The notes below the pieces were generated by a model that was not told the origin of the DNA, made no database searches, and saw only the letters and a program-made list of their open reading frames with translations. From assembly GCF_900141985.1 (NCBI RefSeq), contig NZ_FQZK01000005.1, positions 186,001 to 250,000 on the forward strand: 64,000 nt of DNA. The letters run 5' to 3'. The position numbers were made by a program, and so were the translations under genes. How positions within the stretch are numbered: position 1 is the first letter of the stretch; each line of letters opens with the position of its first letter. This DNA comes from Nocardiopsis flavescens (lineage in GTDB: Bacteria > Actinomycetota > Actinomycetes > Streptosporangiales > Streptosporangiaceae). Shown here in pieces: positions 16,165-24,477 of the stretch.

Positions 16165-16389
16165 ATGGACGTCGAGCGGTTGACCGACCTGGCCCGTGCC
16201 ACCGAGAGCGACGACCCGCTGGTGGGGCTGGACGCCACCGTGCGCATGCGCAAGGAGATGGAGCGGCTGGAGACGGTCCTGGTGCGCCGGGCCCGCAACC
16301 GGGGGGCCACCTGGGAGCGGATCGCCGAAGCCCTGGGCGTGTCCAAGCAGGCGGTCCACAAGAAGTACCGGGGCGGCCTCTTCGGCTGA
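16165..16389 (+). CDS. Small helix-turn-helix protein
   Basis: This 74-residue protein has an acidic N-terminus, a charged helix (VRMRKEMERLETVLVRRARN) and a C-terminal helix-turn-helix, GATWERIAEALGVSKQAVHKKY. The HTH resembles the region-4-like motif of sigma factors and of many stand-alone actinomycete proteins. It has no sensor domain. It is divergent from the GNAT gene and may regulate it, which is inference only. Confidence 0.75.
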   Translation: MDVERLTDLARATESDDPLVGLDATVRMRKEMERLETVLVRRARNRGATWERIAEALGVSKQAVHKKYRGGLFG

Positions 16390-16532
16390 CCGCGAGGACG
16401 CGCGGCGGCTTCTCCGGCGGCCCCGGTCCACCGGCCGGCACCGACAGGTGGCCCTCGGAGGGTTTCGCCGGCCGGTTCGGGCAAGCCGCCCCGCGCGACC
16501 GGACGGGCGACCGCGTCCCCGGGGAGCATCCC

Positions 16533-17394
16533 TCAGGCGGGCCCCGCCGTCTCCTCCCGGGCGGGCCGGGCCACCGCCGCGGCGAACCGCTCCATCCGGC
16601 CGCCGAACCCCTCCCAGTCCCCGAACCACACCGCGACGGCGTCCGCGCCCTCCGCGGCCAGGGCCCGGTACAGGTCCGCGGCCCGCTCGAACTCCGCCTC
16701 CCCGCCGGCCCACGCGATCCGGGTTTGTGCCCGCACCGGGCGGGAGGTGAGCTCCCGCAGCCGGTCGCGGCGGCGCGCGAACCCGGCGGCGTCCAGGCCC
16801 ACCCCCTGCCACGCGTCGCCCAGGGCGGCGGCCCGCGCCAGGGCGCGCTCGGAGGCGCCGCCCACGGTGACCGGGAGGGGTGAGGCGGGACGGGGCTCGA
16901 ACCCCGTGCGCATAGGAGTGGAAACGCCCCTCGAAGGGGCCCTCGCCCTCGAACAGGTGGCGCAGCAGCCGCAGCGCCTCGTCCGTGCGGGCGCCGCGCG
17001 CGGCGAAGTCCGCGCCCACCGCCGCGAACTCCTCGCGGGACCAGCCGACCCCCACCCCCAGCACGAACCGCCCGCCGGACAGGGCGTGCAGGGTGGCCGC
17101 CTGCTTGGCCAGGGTGAACGGGTCGCGCATCGGCGCCACCAGCACCGACGTGCCCAGCCGCACCCGCTCGGTCCGGGCGGCCAGGTGCGCCAGCGTCACC
17201 AGGGGCTCGTACACGCCGCCGAAGGTCGTCCCGTACGGGCCGGGCGGGAGCAGGTGGTCGGGCAGCCACAGGGCGTCCGCCCCCAGCTCCTCGGCCCGCA
17301 GCGCCAGGTCGGTGAGCACGCGCGGCGGCATGTCCGGCGACTCGTCGGGCAGTACCACCTGGAAGCGGGTCGCGGGGGTCTCCTGATCGCTCAT
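16533..17394 (-). pseudogene. LLM-class F420-dependent oxidoreductase, frameshifted
   Basis: The N-terminal part (17394 to about 16906) reads MSDQETPATRFQVVLPDES and continues through LLM-class motifs LWLPDHLLPPG, LGTSVLVAP and GRFVLGVGVGWSREEF. At a run of four C (16902-16905) the frame is lost; the family motif FEPRP followed by LPVTVGGASERAL continues in the next frame to a stop at 16533. Removing one base from that run restores a 286-residue protein, the normal family length. These enzymes use F420 or FMN to oxidise or reduce various substrates. It is either a recent pseudogene or a sequencing error in a homopolymer. Confidence 0.75.
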
Positions 17395-17440
17395 GCCCCG
17401 AACGTAGACCGTGCCACCGGTGTGAAGGTCAAGCGCCGCG

Positions 17441-18436
17441 TCAGCGCCCGCCCGGGAGTGTGACGGTGACGAGCACCGCGCGGTGGTCGCTCCCGGTCAC
17501 CTCCACCACCTCCAGCCCGTCCACGCCCATCGACGGGTCCACCAGGACGTGGTCGATGACCACCGGGGGCAGCGGCCTCCCCAGGGCCGGCCAGGTGGGG
17601 ACGGTGCCCCCGCCCAGCGCGGCCGCCGCGTCCAGGTACCCCGCGTCCAGCACCCCGCGCAGGGCGGCGTGGTCGAGGGTGGCGTTGAAGTCCCCGGCCA
17701 GCACGCGCCGCACACCCTCGGGCGCGGGGGCGGCCAGCCCCGCCAGCTCCGCCTCCCAGGCCGCGGTGTACCGCGGGTCCACCGGCGGGGGGACGTGCAC
17801 CGACACCACCTCCACCGCCCCGCCGTACTCGGCGCCCGGGACCTCCAGCGCCGCCACCGGCATCGCGAACCCGCCCGGACCCGACAGCGAGCCCGCGTCG
17901 GCCAGCGGCAGCGACGCGTGCACGGTGCTCCCCGTCGCCCCGGGGCCGGAGTGGTCGACGACGTACGGCAGCAGGTCGTCCAGCCCGGCGGCGGACAGGT
18001 CGGCCAGCAGCTCCGGCGTGGCCTCCTGGAGGGCCAGCACGTCCACCTCCCGGTCGCGGACCAGGGCGAGGACCTCGTCGACCCGTCCTCCGCCGCCCAG
18101 GGCGTTGAAGGTCATCACCCGCAGCGCCGGACCGCCCGCGTGGGTCACCGCGAAGGGCACCGCGCGCGGCACGACCGCGGCCACGAGCACCGCGGCGGCC
18201 ACCGCGAGGACGGCCAGCGACACCCACCGGCGGAGCACCCCCGCCAGGGGGACGGCCAGGACCGCCGCGGCGGCGACGTAGGGGGTGTACGCCAGCACCG
18301 GGACCAGGGGGAACCCGCTCTCCAGGCCCAGAGCGCGCACCAGCGCGAACGCGGCGAAACCCGCCGCCGCCAGGCCCGTCGGGACGGTCACCGCCCAGGA
18401 CCCGCGCCGCCCGTCCCCCGGTGCGCTCTCCGTCAT
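17441..18436 (-). CDS. Membrane-anchored endonuclease/exonuclease/phosphatase family protein
   Basis: The ATG at 18436 follows AGGAGGG and gives 331 residues. Three hydrophobic segments (about residues 15-95) are followed by an EEP domain with LRVMTFNALGGG, VDVLALQEATPE, VLAGDFNATLDH and the C-terminal GSDHRAVLV. These hold the metal- and phosphate-binding Asn, Glu, Asp and His residues. The architecture, three helices plus an extracytoplasmic EEP domain, is common in actinomycetes; the natural substrate (nucleic acid, phospholipid or other phosphodiester) is not known. Confidence 0.87.
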   Translation of the reverse strand: MTESAPGDGRRGSWAVTVPTGLAAAGFAAFALVRALGLESGFPLVPVLAYTPYVAAAAVLAVPLAGVLRRWVSLAVLAVAAAVLVAAVVPRAVPFAVTHAGGPALRVMTFNALGGGGRVDEVLALVRDREVDVLALQEATPELLADLSAAGLDDLLPYVVDHSGPGATGSTVHASLPLADAGSLSGPGGFAMPVAALEVPGAEYGGAVEVVSVHVPPPVDPRYTAAWEAELAGLAAPAPEGVRRVLAGDFNATLDHAALRGVLDAGYLDAAAALGGGTVPTWPALGRPLPPVVIDHVLVDPSMGVDGLEVVEVTGSDHRAVLVTVTLPGGR

Positions 18437-18519
18437 CGGACCCTCCTCGTCGCCGTCCGTCGGGACGGTGGGATCCCGTCGGCGGCGGAGTGGTTGCGCC
18501 CGGCGCACGGGGCACCGGC

Positions 18520-19482
18520 TCACCAGGAGCGCCCCGCCGCGGTCAGCAGCGACAGCACCCGCTCCATGCAGGAGTCCTCCGGCATCCCCGGCCGCCGGAC
18601 CAGGAACGCGGTGTCGATCGGCGGGTCCTCGGGCTCCAGCAGCGCCACCAGCCGCCCCTCCTCCAGCTCGTCCCGGCACAGGTACCGGGGGAGCACCGAG
18701 ACCCCGGCGCCGCCCGCGACGGCGGCCGACACCGCCCGCAGGTCCGGCACCGTCACGGCTGCCTTGCAGGTGAGCCGCACCCCGAACACGTGCCGCCAGT
18801 ACCGGCGCAGCAGCGGCAGGCTCTCGTCGTAGGCCACCAGCGGCACCTCGCACAGGGCCGGGGCGCCCTGGCGGGCGAGCCGCTCCGGGTCGATGCGCTG
18901 CGCCCACAGCGGCGTCCCCACCAGTACGAACTCCTCGTCCGCCAGCGGCTCGGCCACCAGCGAGCGCCCGCGCGGGCGCACGGTGGACACGACCAGGTCG
19001 TGCCGTCCCGCACGCAGCTCCTCCAGCAGCGCGTCGGCCTGCCCGTGGCGGACCCGCAGCCGCAGCCCCTCGGACTCCACCAGCGGGGCCAGGGCCGGCA
19101 GCACCAGCACCTGGAGCGCCTCCGCCGGCCCCGCCAGCCGCAGGGGCCGGTGCGGGGCCGCCGGGCCCGCACCGGCCACCAGCTCCAGCGCGTCCAGCGG
19201 CTCGGCGATCCGCGCCGCCAGCTCCGCGGCCTCCGCGGTGGGCGCGACGCCGCGCGGCAGGCGCTCGAACAGGGTGAGTCCCACCCGGCGCTCCAGGGCG
19301 CGTATCTGAGTGGTCACCGTCGGCTGTGACAGACGCAACGCGTGGGCGGCGGCGGTGAACGACCCGGACCGGTGCACGGCCAGGAAGGTCCGCAGCTGCT
19401 GGAGATCCAGCGGTGCGGGGGCGGCCTCGGCGGGGGCGTCCTCCCGGGACGGTGCCGATCCATTGGAATACCTATACCTCAC
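18520..19482 (-). CDS. LysR-family transcriptional regulator
   Basis: The N-terminal winged HTH is clear (LQQLRTFLAVHRSGSFTAAA, then LSQPTVTTQIRALERRVG), followed by the substrate-binding-like domain with PLRLAGPAEALQVLVLPAL and GAGVSVLPRYLC; 320 residues from this start. I chose the GTG at 19482 because a perfect TAAAAT -10 box lies seven bases upstream, indicating a leaderless transcript; an in-frame ATG at 19512 would overlap that promoter. It is divergent from the CurA-like reductase at 19594 and presumably regulates it. Confidence 0.87.
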   Translation of the reverse strand: MRYRYSNGSAPSREDAPAEAAPAPLDLQQLRTFLAVHRSGSFTAAAHALRLSQPTVTTQIRALERRVGLTLFERLPRGVAPTAEAAELAARIAEPLDALELVAGAGPAAPHRPLRLAGPAEALQVLVLPALAPLVESEGLRLRVRHGQADALLEELRAGRHDLVVSTVRPRGRSLVAEPLADEEFVLVGTPLWAQRIDPERLARQGAPALCEVPLVAYDESLPLLRRYWRHVFGVRLTCKAAVTVPDLRAVSAAVAGGAGVSVLPRYLCRDELEEGRLVALLEPEDPPIDTAFLVRRPGMPEDSCMERVLSLLTAAGRSW

Positions 19483-19489
19483 TTCGCCG

Positions 19490-19495
19490 ATTTTA
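19490..19495 (-). promoter_or_regulatory. -10 box of the LysR regulator promoter
   Basis: On the minus strand TAAAAT is followed by seven bases and GTG. It lies in the A/T-richest part of the divergent gap (19465-19515), where a LysR operator would also be expected. Confidence 0.55.
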
Positions 19496-19593
19496 TTGGT
19501 CGATGAATACATGGAGGTACTAGCGTCGGCCCCCGGGCCCACCGCCCGCCGCAGCGGGGCCATGCCCCGGCCCGTTCGTCCGAGAGGTTCACC

Positions 19594-20604
19594 GTGTCCG
19601 TCACCAGCAGGGAAGTCCACCTGGTCGCCCGCCCCTCCGGGGAGCCCGTCCCCGCCGACTTCGCGCTCGTCGAGACGGCCCTGCCCGATCCCGGGCCCGG
19701 CCAGGTCCTGGTCCGCAACGACTGGATCTCCGTCGACCCGTACATGCGCGGCCGGATGAACGACGCCGAGTCCTACGTCGCCCCCTACCGGCTGGACGAG
19801 GCCATGGAGGGCGGCGCGGTCGGCACCGTCATCGCCTCCGGCGACGACGCGGTCCCGGTCGGGGCCTCCGTGCTGCACTCCCTGGGCTGGCGCGACCACG
19901 CCCTGCTGCCCGCCGGCGCGTTCCGGGTCGTGGACACCGCCGCGGCCCCCGCGCAGGCCTACCTCAACGCGCTGGGCATGATCGGCTTCACCGCCTACGT
20001 CGGGCTCACGGAGATCGCCCCCGTCCGCGAGGGCGACGTCGTGTTCGTCTCCGGCGCCGCCGGGGCGGTGGGCTCCCTCGCCGGGCAGATCGCCCGCCGC
20101 CTGGGCGCCTCACGGGTCGTCGGCTCGGCCGGCGGCCCGGAGAAGAAGCGCCGCCTGGTCGAGGAGTTCGGCTACGACGCCGCCATCGACTACCGCGAGG
20201 GGCGGCTGGAGGAGCAGCTGGCCCTGGCCGCACCCGACGGGATCGACGTCTACTTCGACAACGTCGGCGGCGACCACCTGCGGGCGGCGATCGCCGCCGC
20301 GCGCACGCACGGCCGGATCGCCCTGTGCGGGGCCATCTCCCAGTACAACGCCACCGGGCCCGTTCCCGGGCCGGACAACCTGTTCCTCGCGGTGGGCAGG
20401 CGGCTCTCCCTGCGCGGCTTCATCGTCGGCGACCACGCGCCCCTCATGGGCGAGTACGCCCGGCGCGCCGCCGGATGGCTGGCCGAGGGCGACCTGCGCG
20501 CCGAGGAGACCGTGGTGGAGGGCATCGACAACGCCGTCACCGCCTTCCTCGACATGATGCGCGGCGCCAACACCGGCAAGATGCTGGTCCGCCTGCCCGG
20601 CTGA
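19594..20604 (+). CDS. NADP-dependent alkenal/one reductase-like oxidoreductase (zinc-free MDR, CurA type)
   Basis: The 336-residue protein has the zinc-independent medium-chain reductase pattern: SVDPYMRGRMND at residues 48-59, a GMIGFTAYVGL segment, the cofactor motif VSGAAGAVGSLAGQIARRLGA, and IDVYFDNVGGDHL. This subgroup includes CurA (curcumin reductase) and leukotriene B4 dehydrogenase and reduces activated C=C bonds with NADPH. The start is GTG with GAGAGG upstream. The divergent LysR gene and the following aldo/keto reductase suggest a small detoxification unit for reactive carbonyls. Confidence 0.9.
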   Translation: MSVTSREVHLVARPSGEPVPADFALVETALPDPGPGQVLVRNDWISVDPYMRGRMNDAESYVAPYRLDEAMEGGAVGTVIASGDDAVPVGASVLHSLGWRDHALLPAGAFRVVDTAAAPAQAYLNALGMIGFTAYVGLTEIAPVREGDVVFVSGAAGAVGSLAGQIARRLGASRVVGSAGGPEKKRRLVEEFGYDAAIDYREGRLEEQLALAAPDGIDVYFDNVGGDHLRAAIAAARTHGRIALCGAISQYNATGPVPGPDNLFLAVGRRLSLRGFIVGDHAPLMGEYARRAAGWLAEGDLRAEETVVEGIDNAVTAFLDMMRGANTGKMLVRLPG

Positions 20605-20682
20605 CCGCCCCGCGGGCGCGGCGGCCCGGACCGCGCCCGCTCCTCCCCGACCCCGCGACTCCGCGACCCCTGAAAGGGACCC

Positions 20683-21498
20683 ATGCAGTACATCACCCTC
20701 AACAACGGCCTCCGCATGCCCCAGCTCGGCTTCGGCGTCTGGCAGGTCCCCGACGACCAGGCCCAGGTCTCCGTGGAGACCGCCCTGGAGGTCGGCTACC
20801 GCAGCATCGACACCGCCCGCATCTACGCCAACGAGGAGGGCACCGGCCGGGCGCTGGCCGCCTCCGGGCTGCCCCGCGAGGAGCTGTTCGTCACCACGAA
20901 GCTGTGGAACGGCGACCACGGCGCCGACAGCGCGCTCCGGGCCTTCGACGCCAGCCTCGAACGCCTGGGCCTGGACCACGTCGACCTCTACCTGATCCAC
21001 TGGCCCGTCCCGTCCCAGGACGCCTACGTGGACACCTGGAGGGCGCTGGAGCGCATCGCCGCGGACGGCCGCGCCACGGCCGTCGGCGTGTCCAACTTCA
21101 CCGAGAAGACCCTGACCCGGCTGCTGGAGGAGACCGACCTGGTGCCCGCGGTCAACCAGATCGAACTGCACCCGTACTTCTCCCAGGAGGCCATGCGCGG
21201 GCTCAACGCCGCCCACGGCATCCGCACCGAGGCCTGGAGCCCGCTCGGCCAGGGCAAGGGCCTGCTGGACGAGCCGGTGCTGTCCCGGATCGGCGCGAAG
21301 TACGGCAGGTCCGCCGCCCAGGTTGTGCTGCGCTGGCACCTCCAGACCGGCAACGTCGTCATCCCCAAGTCGGTGACGCCGTCCCGCATCGCGGAGAACT
21401 TCGACGTGTTCGACTTCGAGCTGGCGGCCGAGGACATGGACGCCGTCGGCGCGCTGGACCGCGGCGGGCGCATCGGCTCGGACCCGGACGACATGTAG
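20683..21498 (+). CDS. Aldo/keto reductase
   Basis: The 271-residue protein has the complete catalytic tetrad D43, Y48, K73 and H106 in SIDTARIYAN, TTKLWNG and YLIHWP, and the NADPH-binding segment VVIPKSVTPSRIAEN. The sequence is of the AKR5 type (2,5-diketo-D-gluconate reductase-like). The gap of 78 bp behind the CurA-like gene suggests co-transcription. The gene is followed by a terminator-like hairpin. Confidence 0.93.
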   Translation: MQYITLNNGLRMPQLGFGVWQVPDDQAQVSVETALEVGYRSIDTARIYANEEGTGRALAASGLPREELFVTTKLWNGDHGADSALRAFDASLERLGLDHVDLYLIHWPVPSQDAYVDTWRALERIAADGRATAVGVSNFTEKTLTRLLEETDLVPAVNQIELHPYFSQEAMRGLNAAHGIRTEAWSPLGQGKGLLDEPVLSRIGAKYGRSAAQVVLRWHLQTGNVVIPKSVTPSRIAENFDVFDFELAAEDMDAVGALDRGGRIGSDPDDM

Positions 21499-21518
21499 CG
21501 CCGTCCGGCCCGGTGCGC

Positions 21519-21550
21519 GAGGGCGTCCCCCCGACGGCGGGGGCGCCCTC
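21519..21550 (+). terminator. Rho-independent-like terminator
   Basis: GAGGGCG pairs with CGCCCTC, and CCCCCCG with CGGGGG, around an ACGG loop, with a one-base bulge. It lies 20 bp behind the aldo/keto reductase stop and is followed shortly by TTTCTT. Confidence 0.65.
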
Positions 21551-21813
21551 AGGCGTTTCTTGCACCGGAGTCCGGAGCCGGTCACGGAACCGGCCGGATT
21601 TCACCCGATCACCGGTCGATTTCCGCCTTCGAACAGGGCGAAATGACACGGGAAGGGACACACCACGCGGGTTCGGGGAGGCGGCCCGACACCTTCCCGA
21701 GACCGGGTGCGCCCCCGAGGTGGCACGGGGCCCGAGGGAGGCGTACAGTCCTCTTTTGGCGCGCCGGGTAGCAGACCGGCGAACACACTCTCCCTACGCG
21801 AAATCCCAGATCC
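21551..21813. other. Leader of the alpha/beta hydrolase gene
   Basis: Together with the terminator this makes a 315-bp gene-free stretch. A TACAGT box at about 21744 is a possible -10 element for the downstream hydrolase. No other feature is apparent. Confidence 0.3.
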
Positions 21814-22698
21814 ATGACCGTCGTTCCTTCGCGCACCGCGCGTGTCTACCGCTCCGAGACCGCCGAGCGCTCGGTACACGCCTGGTGCCACAAAGCCATC
21901 AGCCGCTGGCCCGACCTCGGCCCGCTGCCCCCCGTGGACACCCACATGGGGAGCACCCAGGCCTTCCGGGCCTCGGGAGGCCCCGGGACCCCGGTCCTGG
22001 TGCTGTCCGGCACCAACTTCAACGCCGCCACGACGGTGCCCGCGGCCCGGGCGCTCGCCGGCGACCGCCCGGTGTACCTGGTGGACCTGCCCGGCCAGCC
22101 CGGCCTCAGCTGCGGCGAGCGCGTCGGCAGGCCCGGGATCGAGGCGTACGGCGCCTGGCTCGACGAACTCCTGCCGCGGATCACCGACGGTCCGGTCCTC
22201 CTGCTCGGCCACTCCCGGGGCGCCGCCATCGCCCTGGCCTCCACGCCCTCCTCGCTGGTCGCCGGCCTGCTGCTGCTCAACCCGGCCGGGCTGACGGCGC
22301 CGGGCATGACCTCCGAGTCGATGCGCGCCACCCTGCCGTGGATGCTGCGCCCCACCGAGCAGACCAGCGGTCGCCTCGTCGAGTTCCTCAGCGGGCCGCA
22401 GACGCCCTGCGACGAGCCCCGCGAGGAGGCCGAGTGGCTGACCCTGGTCGCGCGCAGCTGCCGGACCGGGTCCACGCCCAGCCCGCTGCACGCGGAGCAG
22501 ATCCGCGCCTGGTCGGACACGCCGGTCGCGGTCGCCACCGGGTCGCACGACCCGTTCTTCTCGCCCGCCCGGCTGCACGGGCCCGCCCGCCGGTTCCTGG
22601 ACGCCGAGGTCCACACGATCGAGGGCGCCGGACACCTCTCCCTGTACGAGAGCCCCGAGCAGGTCAACGGGCTGCTCCGCTCGCTCGACCCCCGCTGA
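21814..22698 (+). CDS. Alpha/beta hydrolase
   Basis: The 294-residue protein has a nucleophile elbow GHSRG with S134, a likely acid in ATGSHDPFF and a C-terminal His in EGAGHLSLYE. The strand VLVLSGTNFNAAT replaces the usual HG oxyanion motif. There is no signal peptide. Substrate unknown. The end is four bases from the stop of the convergent phosphotransferase gene. Confidence 0.85.
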   Translation: MTVVPSRTARVYRSETAERSVHAWCHKAISRWPDLGPLPPVDTHMGSTQAFRASGGPGTPVLVLSGTNFNAATTVPAARALAGDRPVYLVDLPGQPGLSCGERVGRPGIEAYGAWLDELLPRITDGPVLLLGHSRGAAIALASTPSSLVAGLLLLNPAGLTAPGMTSESMRATLPWMLRPTEQTSGRLVEFLSGPQTPCDEPREEAEWLTLVARSCRTGSTPSPLHAEQIRAWSDTPVAVATGSHDPFFSPARLHGPARRFLDAEVHTIEGAGHLSLYESPEQVNGLLRSLDPR

Positions 22699-22702
22699 CG
22701 GC

Positions 22703-23500
22703 TCAGCCGGGCCAGAAGAAGTCGTCCAGGACCCGGTACAGGTCCAGCAGCTCCGGGTCGACCAGGTCGCGCCCGTAGGCGTCCAGGAACGCCTCGGCGT
22801 CGCGCGGCCCGAACGACGGGTTGAGGCCGCTCAGCATGCTGCCCGTCATGTCCGCCAGGTCCAGGTGCCGGTCTCCCACGCCCACCCGGCCCAGGTCGAT
22901 GAGGGACCACCCGCCCCGCCCGTCCACCAGGACGTTGGGCAGGCAGTAGTCGCCGTGCAGCAGGACCGGGCCGGACACCGGGGTCCGGGCCAGGCGCCCG
23001 GCCAGGCCGGACAGCACCTCGGCGGCGGTCGTTCCCGTCCTGTGGCCCTCGGCGCGCCAGCCGCGGTCCACCGCCCCGGAGGCCGTCCGCCCGCGCGCCT
23101 GCTCCAGCAGCACGTCCGGGCCCATCGGCAGCGGCAGGTCCGCGGTGGGGACGGCGTGCAGCTCGCGCAGCGCCCGGGCCAGCAGGGCGATCAGGGCCGG
23201 CCGGTCGTGCCCGGGCTCGTGGGCGCCACGGCCGGGCCGGTGCTCCATGGTGAGCCAGTACGCCCCCTCCCACCTGCCGGAGTCCAGCAGCCGGGGGACC
23301 GGCAGCGGTGTGCGGGCCAGCAGGCGCAGCCGTCGCACGGTGCCGACCAGCTCGGCCACCTGCCCGGGGCGGTCCTCCCGTGCCGACTTGAACACCGCCG
23401 CGGGCCGCCCCCCGGTGTACAGGCGGGCGACCGCGGCCCCCGAAAGGCCCACGTCGACCTCCTCGATCCGGTCGGCGGTCACACCCGGTGGCAGTCGCAT
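22703..23500 (-). CDS. Aminoglycoside phosphotransferase-family (APH) kinase
   Basis: The 265-residue protein has the APH-fold catalytic loop VLLHGDYCLPNVLVD (HxDxxxxN) and the metal-binding SLIDLGRVGVGDRHLDLA motif, with an N-terminal strand GLSGAAVARLY. The LHGDYCLPN and GRVGVGDRHLDLA details are those of APH(3')-like enzymes, but the family also contains kinases for other hydroxylated metabolites. The ATG is seven bases after a TAGGCT box (23508-23513), so a leaderless start is likely. Confidence 0.85.
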   Translation of the reverse strand: MRLPPGVTADRIEEVDVGLSGAAVARLYTGGRPAAVFKSAREDRPGQVAELVGTVRRLRLLARTPLPVPRLLDSGRWEGAYWLTMEHRPGRGAHEPGHDRPALIALLARALRELHAVPTADLPLPMGPDVLLEQARGRTASGAVDRGWRAEGHRTGTTAAEVLSGLAGRLARTPVSGPVLLHGDYCLPNVLVDGRGGWSLIDLGRVGVGDRHLDLADMTGSMLSGLNPSFGPRDAEAFLDAYGRDLVDPELLDLYRVLDDFFWPG

Positions 23501-23507
23501 GCCCCGG

Positions 23508-23513
23508 AGCCTA
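23508..23513 (-). promoter_or_regulatory. -10 box of a leaderless promoter
   Basis: TAGGCT on the minus strand lies seven bases ahead of the phosphotransferase ATG. Confidence 0.45.
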
Positions 23514-23556
23514 GCGGCCGTCCCGGCCACGGCCCCACCGGTTTTCCGCCGCCGCG

Positions 23557-23711
23557 CGGGCACGGCACGAGTGGCGCACCGGACCTCCGGTGTGTCCGCT
23601 GCGGTGGCTGCTCTGAGTCGGAACCGCGTGGGCGGCCCGCCAGCGGGGTCGGTCTGTACGGGCGCGGCACGGGTGGTCCGTCGGACCTCCGGGGTGTCCG
23701 CCGCGGCGACT
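23557..23711. repeat. Imperfect 53-bp direct repeat
   Basis: Copies at 23557-23609 and 23659-23711 match at about 43 of 53 positions and share the core GGACCTCCGG. The second copy ends in the stop-codon region of the tetR-type gene; the first lies in the 209-bp gap before the phosphotransferase gene. It looks like a local duplication of the tetR 3' end. Confidence 0.6.
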
Positions 23712-24336
23712 ACTCCGCGCCGGCGCGGCGCGGGTCCAGGCCGACGGCGGGCAGGATCACCTCGTCGACGATCCGGGCGAGGTGTTCGCGGTCGGGGGAC
23801 CGGCCGTGGTCGACCGCGTACTTGAGCACCATCGCCTCGCCGATGTCCACGGTCACGTCGGTGATCCGGGACGGGTCGATCCGGCCCTGCCCGGCGTAGT
23901 GCAGCAGGACGGTGCGGGTGAAGCGGCCGCCCTTGGGGTCGAACACCTCGGCCTCGAACCGCGCGTGCAGGCCGGGGTCGCGCAGGGACTCGGCGATGAC
24001 CGCGAACATCGCCCGGCCCAGGGGGTCCTCGCCCAGCCCGGCCAGGACGGCCAGCGACTCGACGAGGTCCCCGCGCAGGTCGTCGGCCCCGGGGGCCGCG
24101 CGCTCCTGGGGGAAGTGGCTGTACATCGCGTCCAGCAGGATGTCCGAGGGCACGGACCAGCGCCGGTACAGCGAGGTCTTGGCGGTGCCCGCGCGGCGGG
24201 CGATGCCCTCCATGGACAGCCCCCCGACGCCGTTCTCGGCGGCCTCCAGGATCGCGGCCTCGTGAATGGCGGAGACCAGCTCCTCGCCGCGCCTGCGCGT
24301 CTTCGGGGCTGCGGACCCGTCGTTCCGTTCGTCCAC
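23710..24336 (-). CDS. TetR/AcrR-family transcriptional regulator
   Basis: The 208-residue protein has an N-terminal TetR HTH (AAENGVGGLSMEGIARRAG, then TAKTSLYRRWSVPSDIL) and a C-terminal ligand domain of the type following FPQERAAP. It is divergent from a DUF418 membrane protein, and the 141-bp gap between the starts contains two perfect copies of the palindrome AGATACG-N4-CGTATCT, the obvious operators. Confidence 0.92.
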   Translation of the reverse strand: MDERNDGSAAPKTRRRGEELVSAIHEAAILEAAENGVGGLSMEGIARRAGTAKTSLYRRWSVPSDILLDAMYSHFPQERAAPGADDLRGDLVESLAVLAGLGEDPLGRAMFAVIAESLRDPGLHARFEAEVFDPKGGRFTRTVLLHYAGQGRIDPSRITDVTVDIGEAMVLKYAVDHGRSPDREHLARIVDEVILPAVGLDPRRAGAE

Positions 24337-24350
24337 AGGGGCTTCCCAAC

Positions 24351-24403
24351 TAAGATACGGTGACGTATCTTAAAGATGCGGCTTTAGATACGGCATCGTA
24401 TCT
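24351..24403. promoter_or_regulatory. Twin TetR operators
   Basis: The first site is a 22-bp perfect inverted repeat with 9-bp arms (24351-24372, TAAGATACG-N4-CGTATCTTA). The second is an 18-bp perfect inverted repeat with 7-bp arms (24386-24403, AGATACG-N4-CGTATCT). Their centres are 33 bp apart, about three helical turns, so two dimers would bind the same DNA face. Confidence 0.85.
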
Positions 24404-24477
24404 CACCCTGTCCCGTGGACCCCGTGTGCCCGTGCCGTACTTCCCTGGACGACTCTCCCGGATCGGAACGATCTCGT

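Noticed and set aside
16880..16915. tRNA 3' fragment or attachment site
   Set aside because: CGGGGTTCGAGCCCCG looks like a tRNA T-arm, but it encodes the conserved FEPRP motif of the LLM protein, and no other tRNA arms are present.
22703..23500. Aminoglycoside-resistance gene call (aph)
   Set aside because: The catalytic motifs fit the APH fold, but that fold is used by many metabolite kinases; a resistance function cannot be supported from sequence alone.
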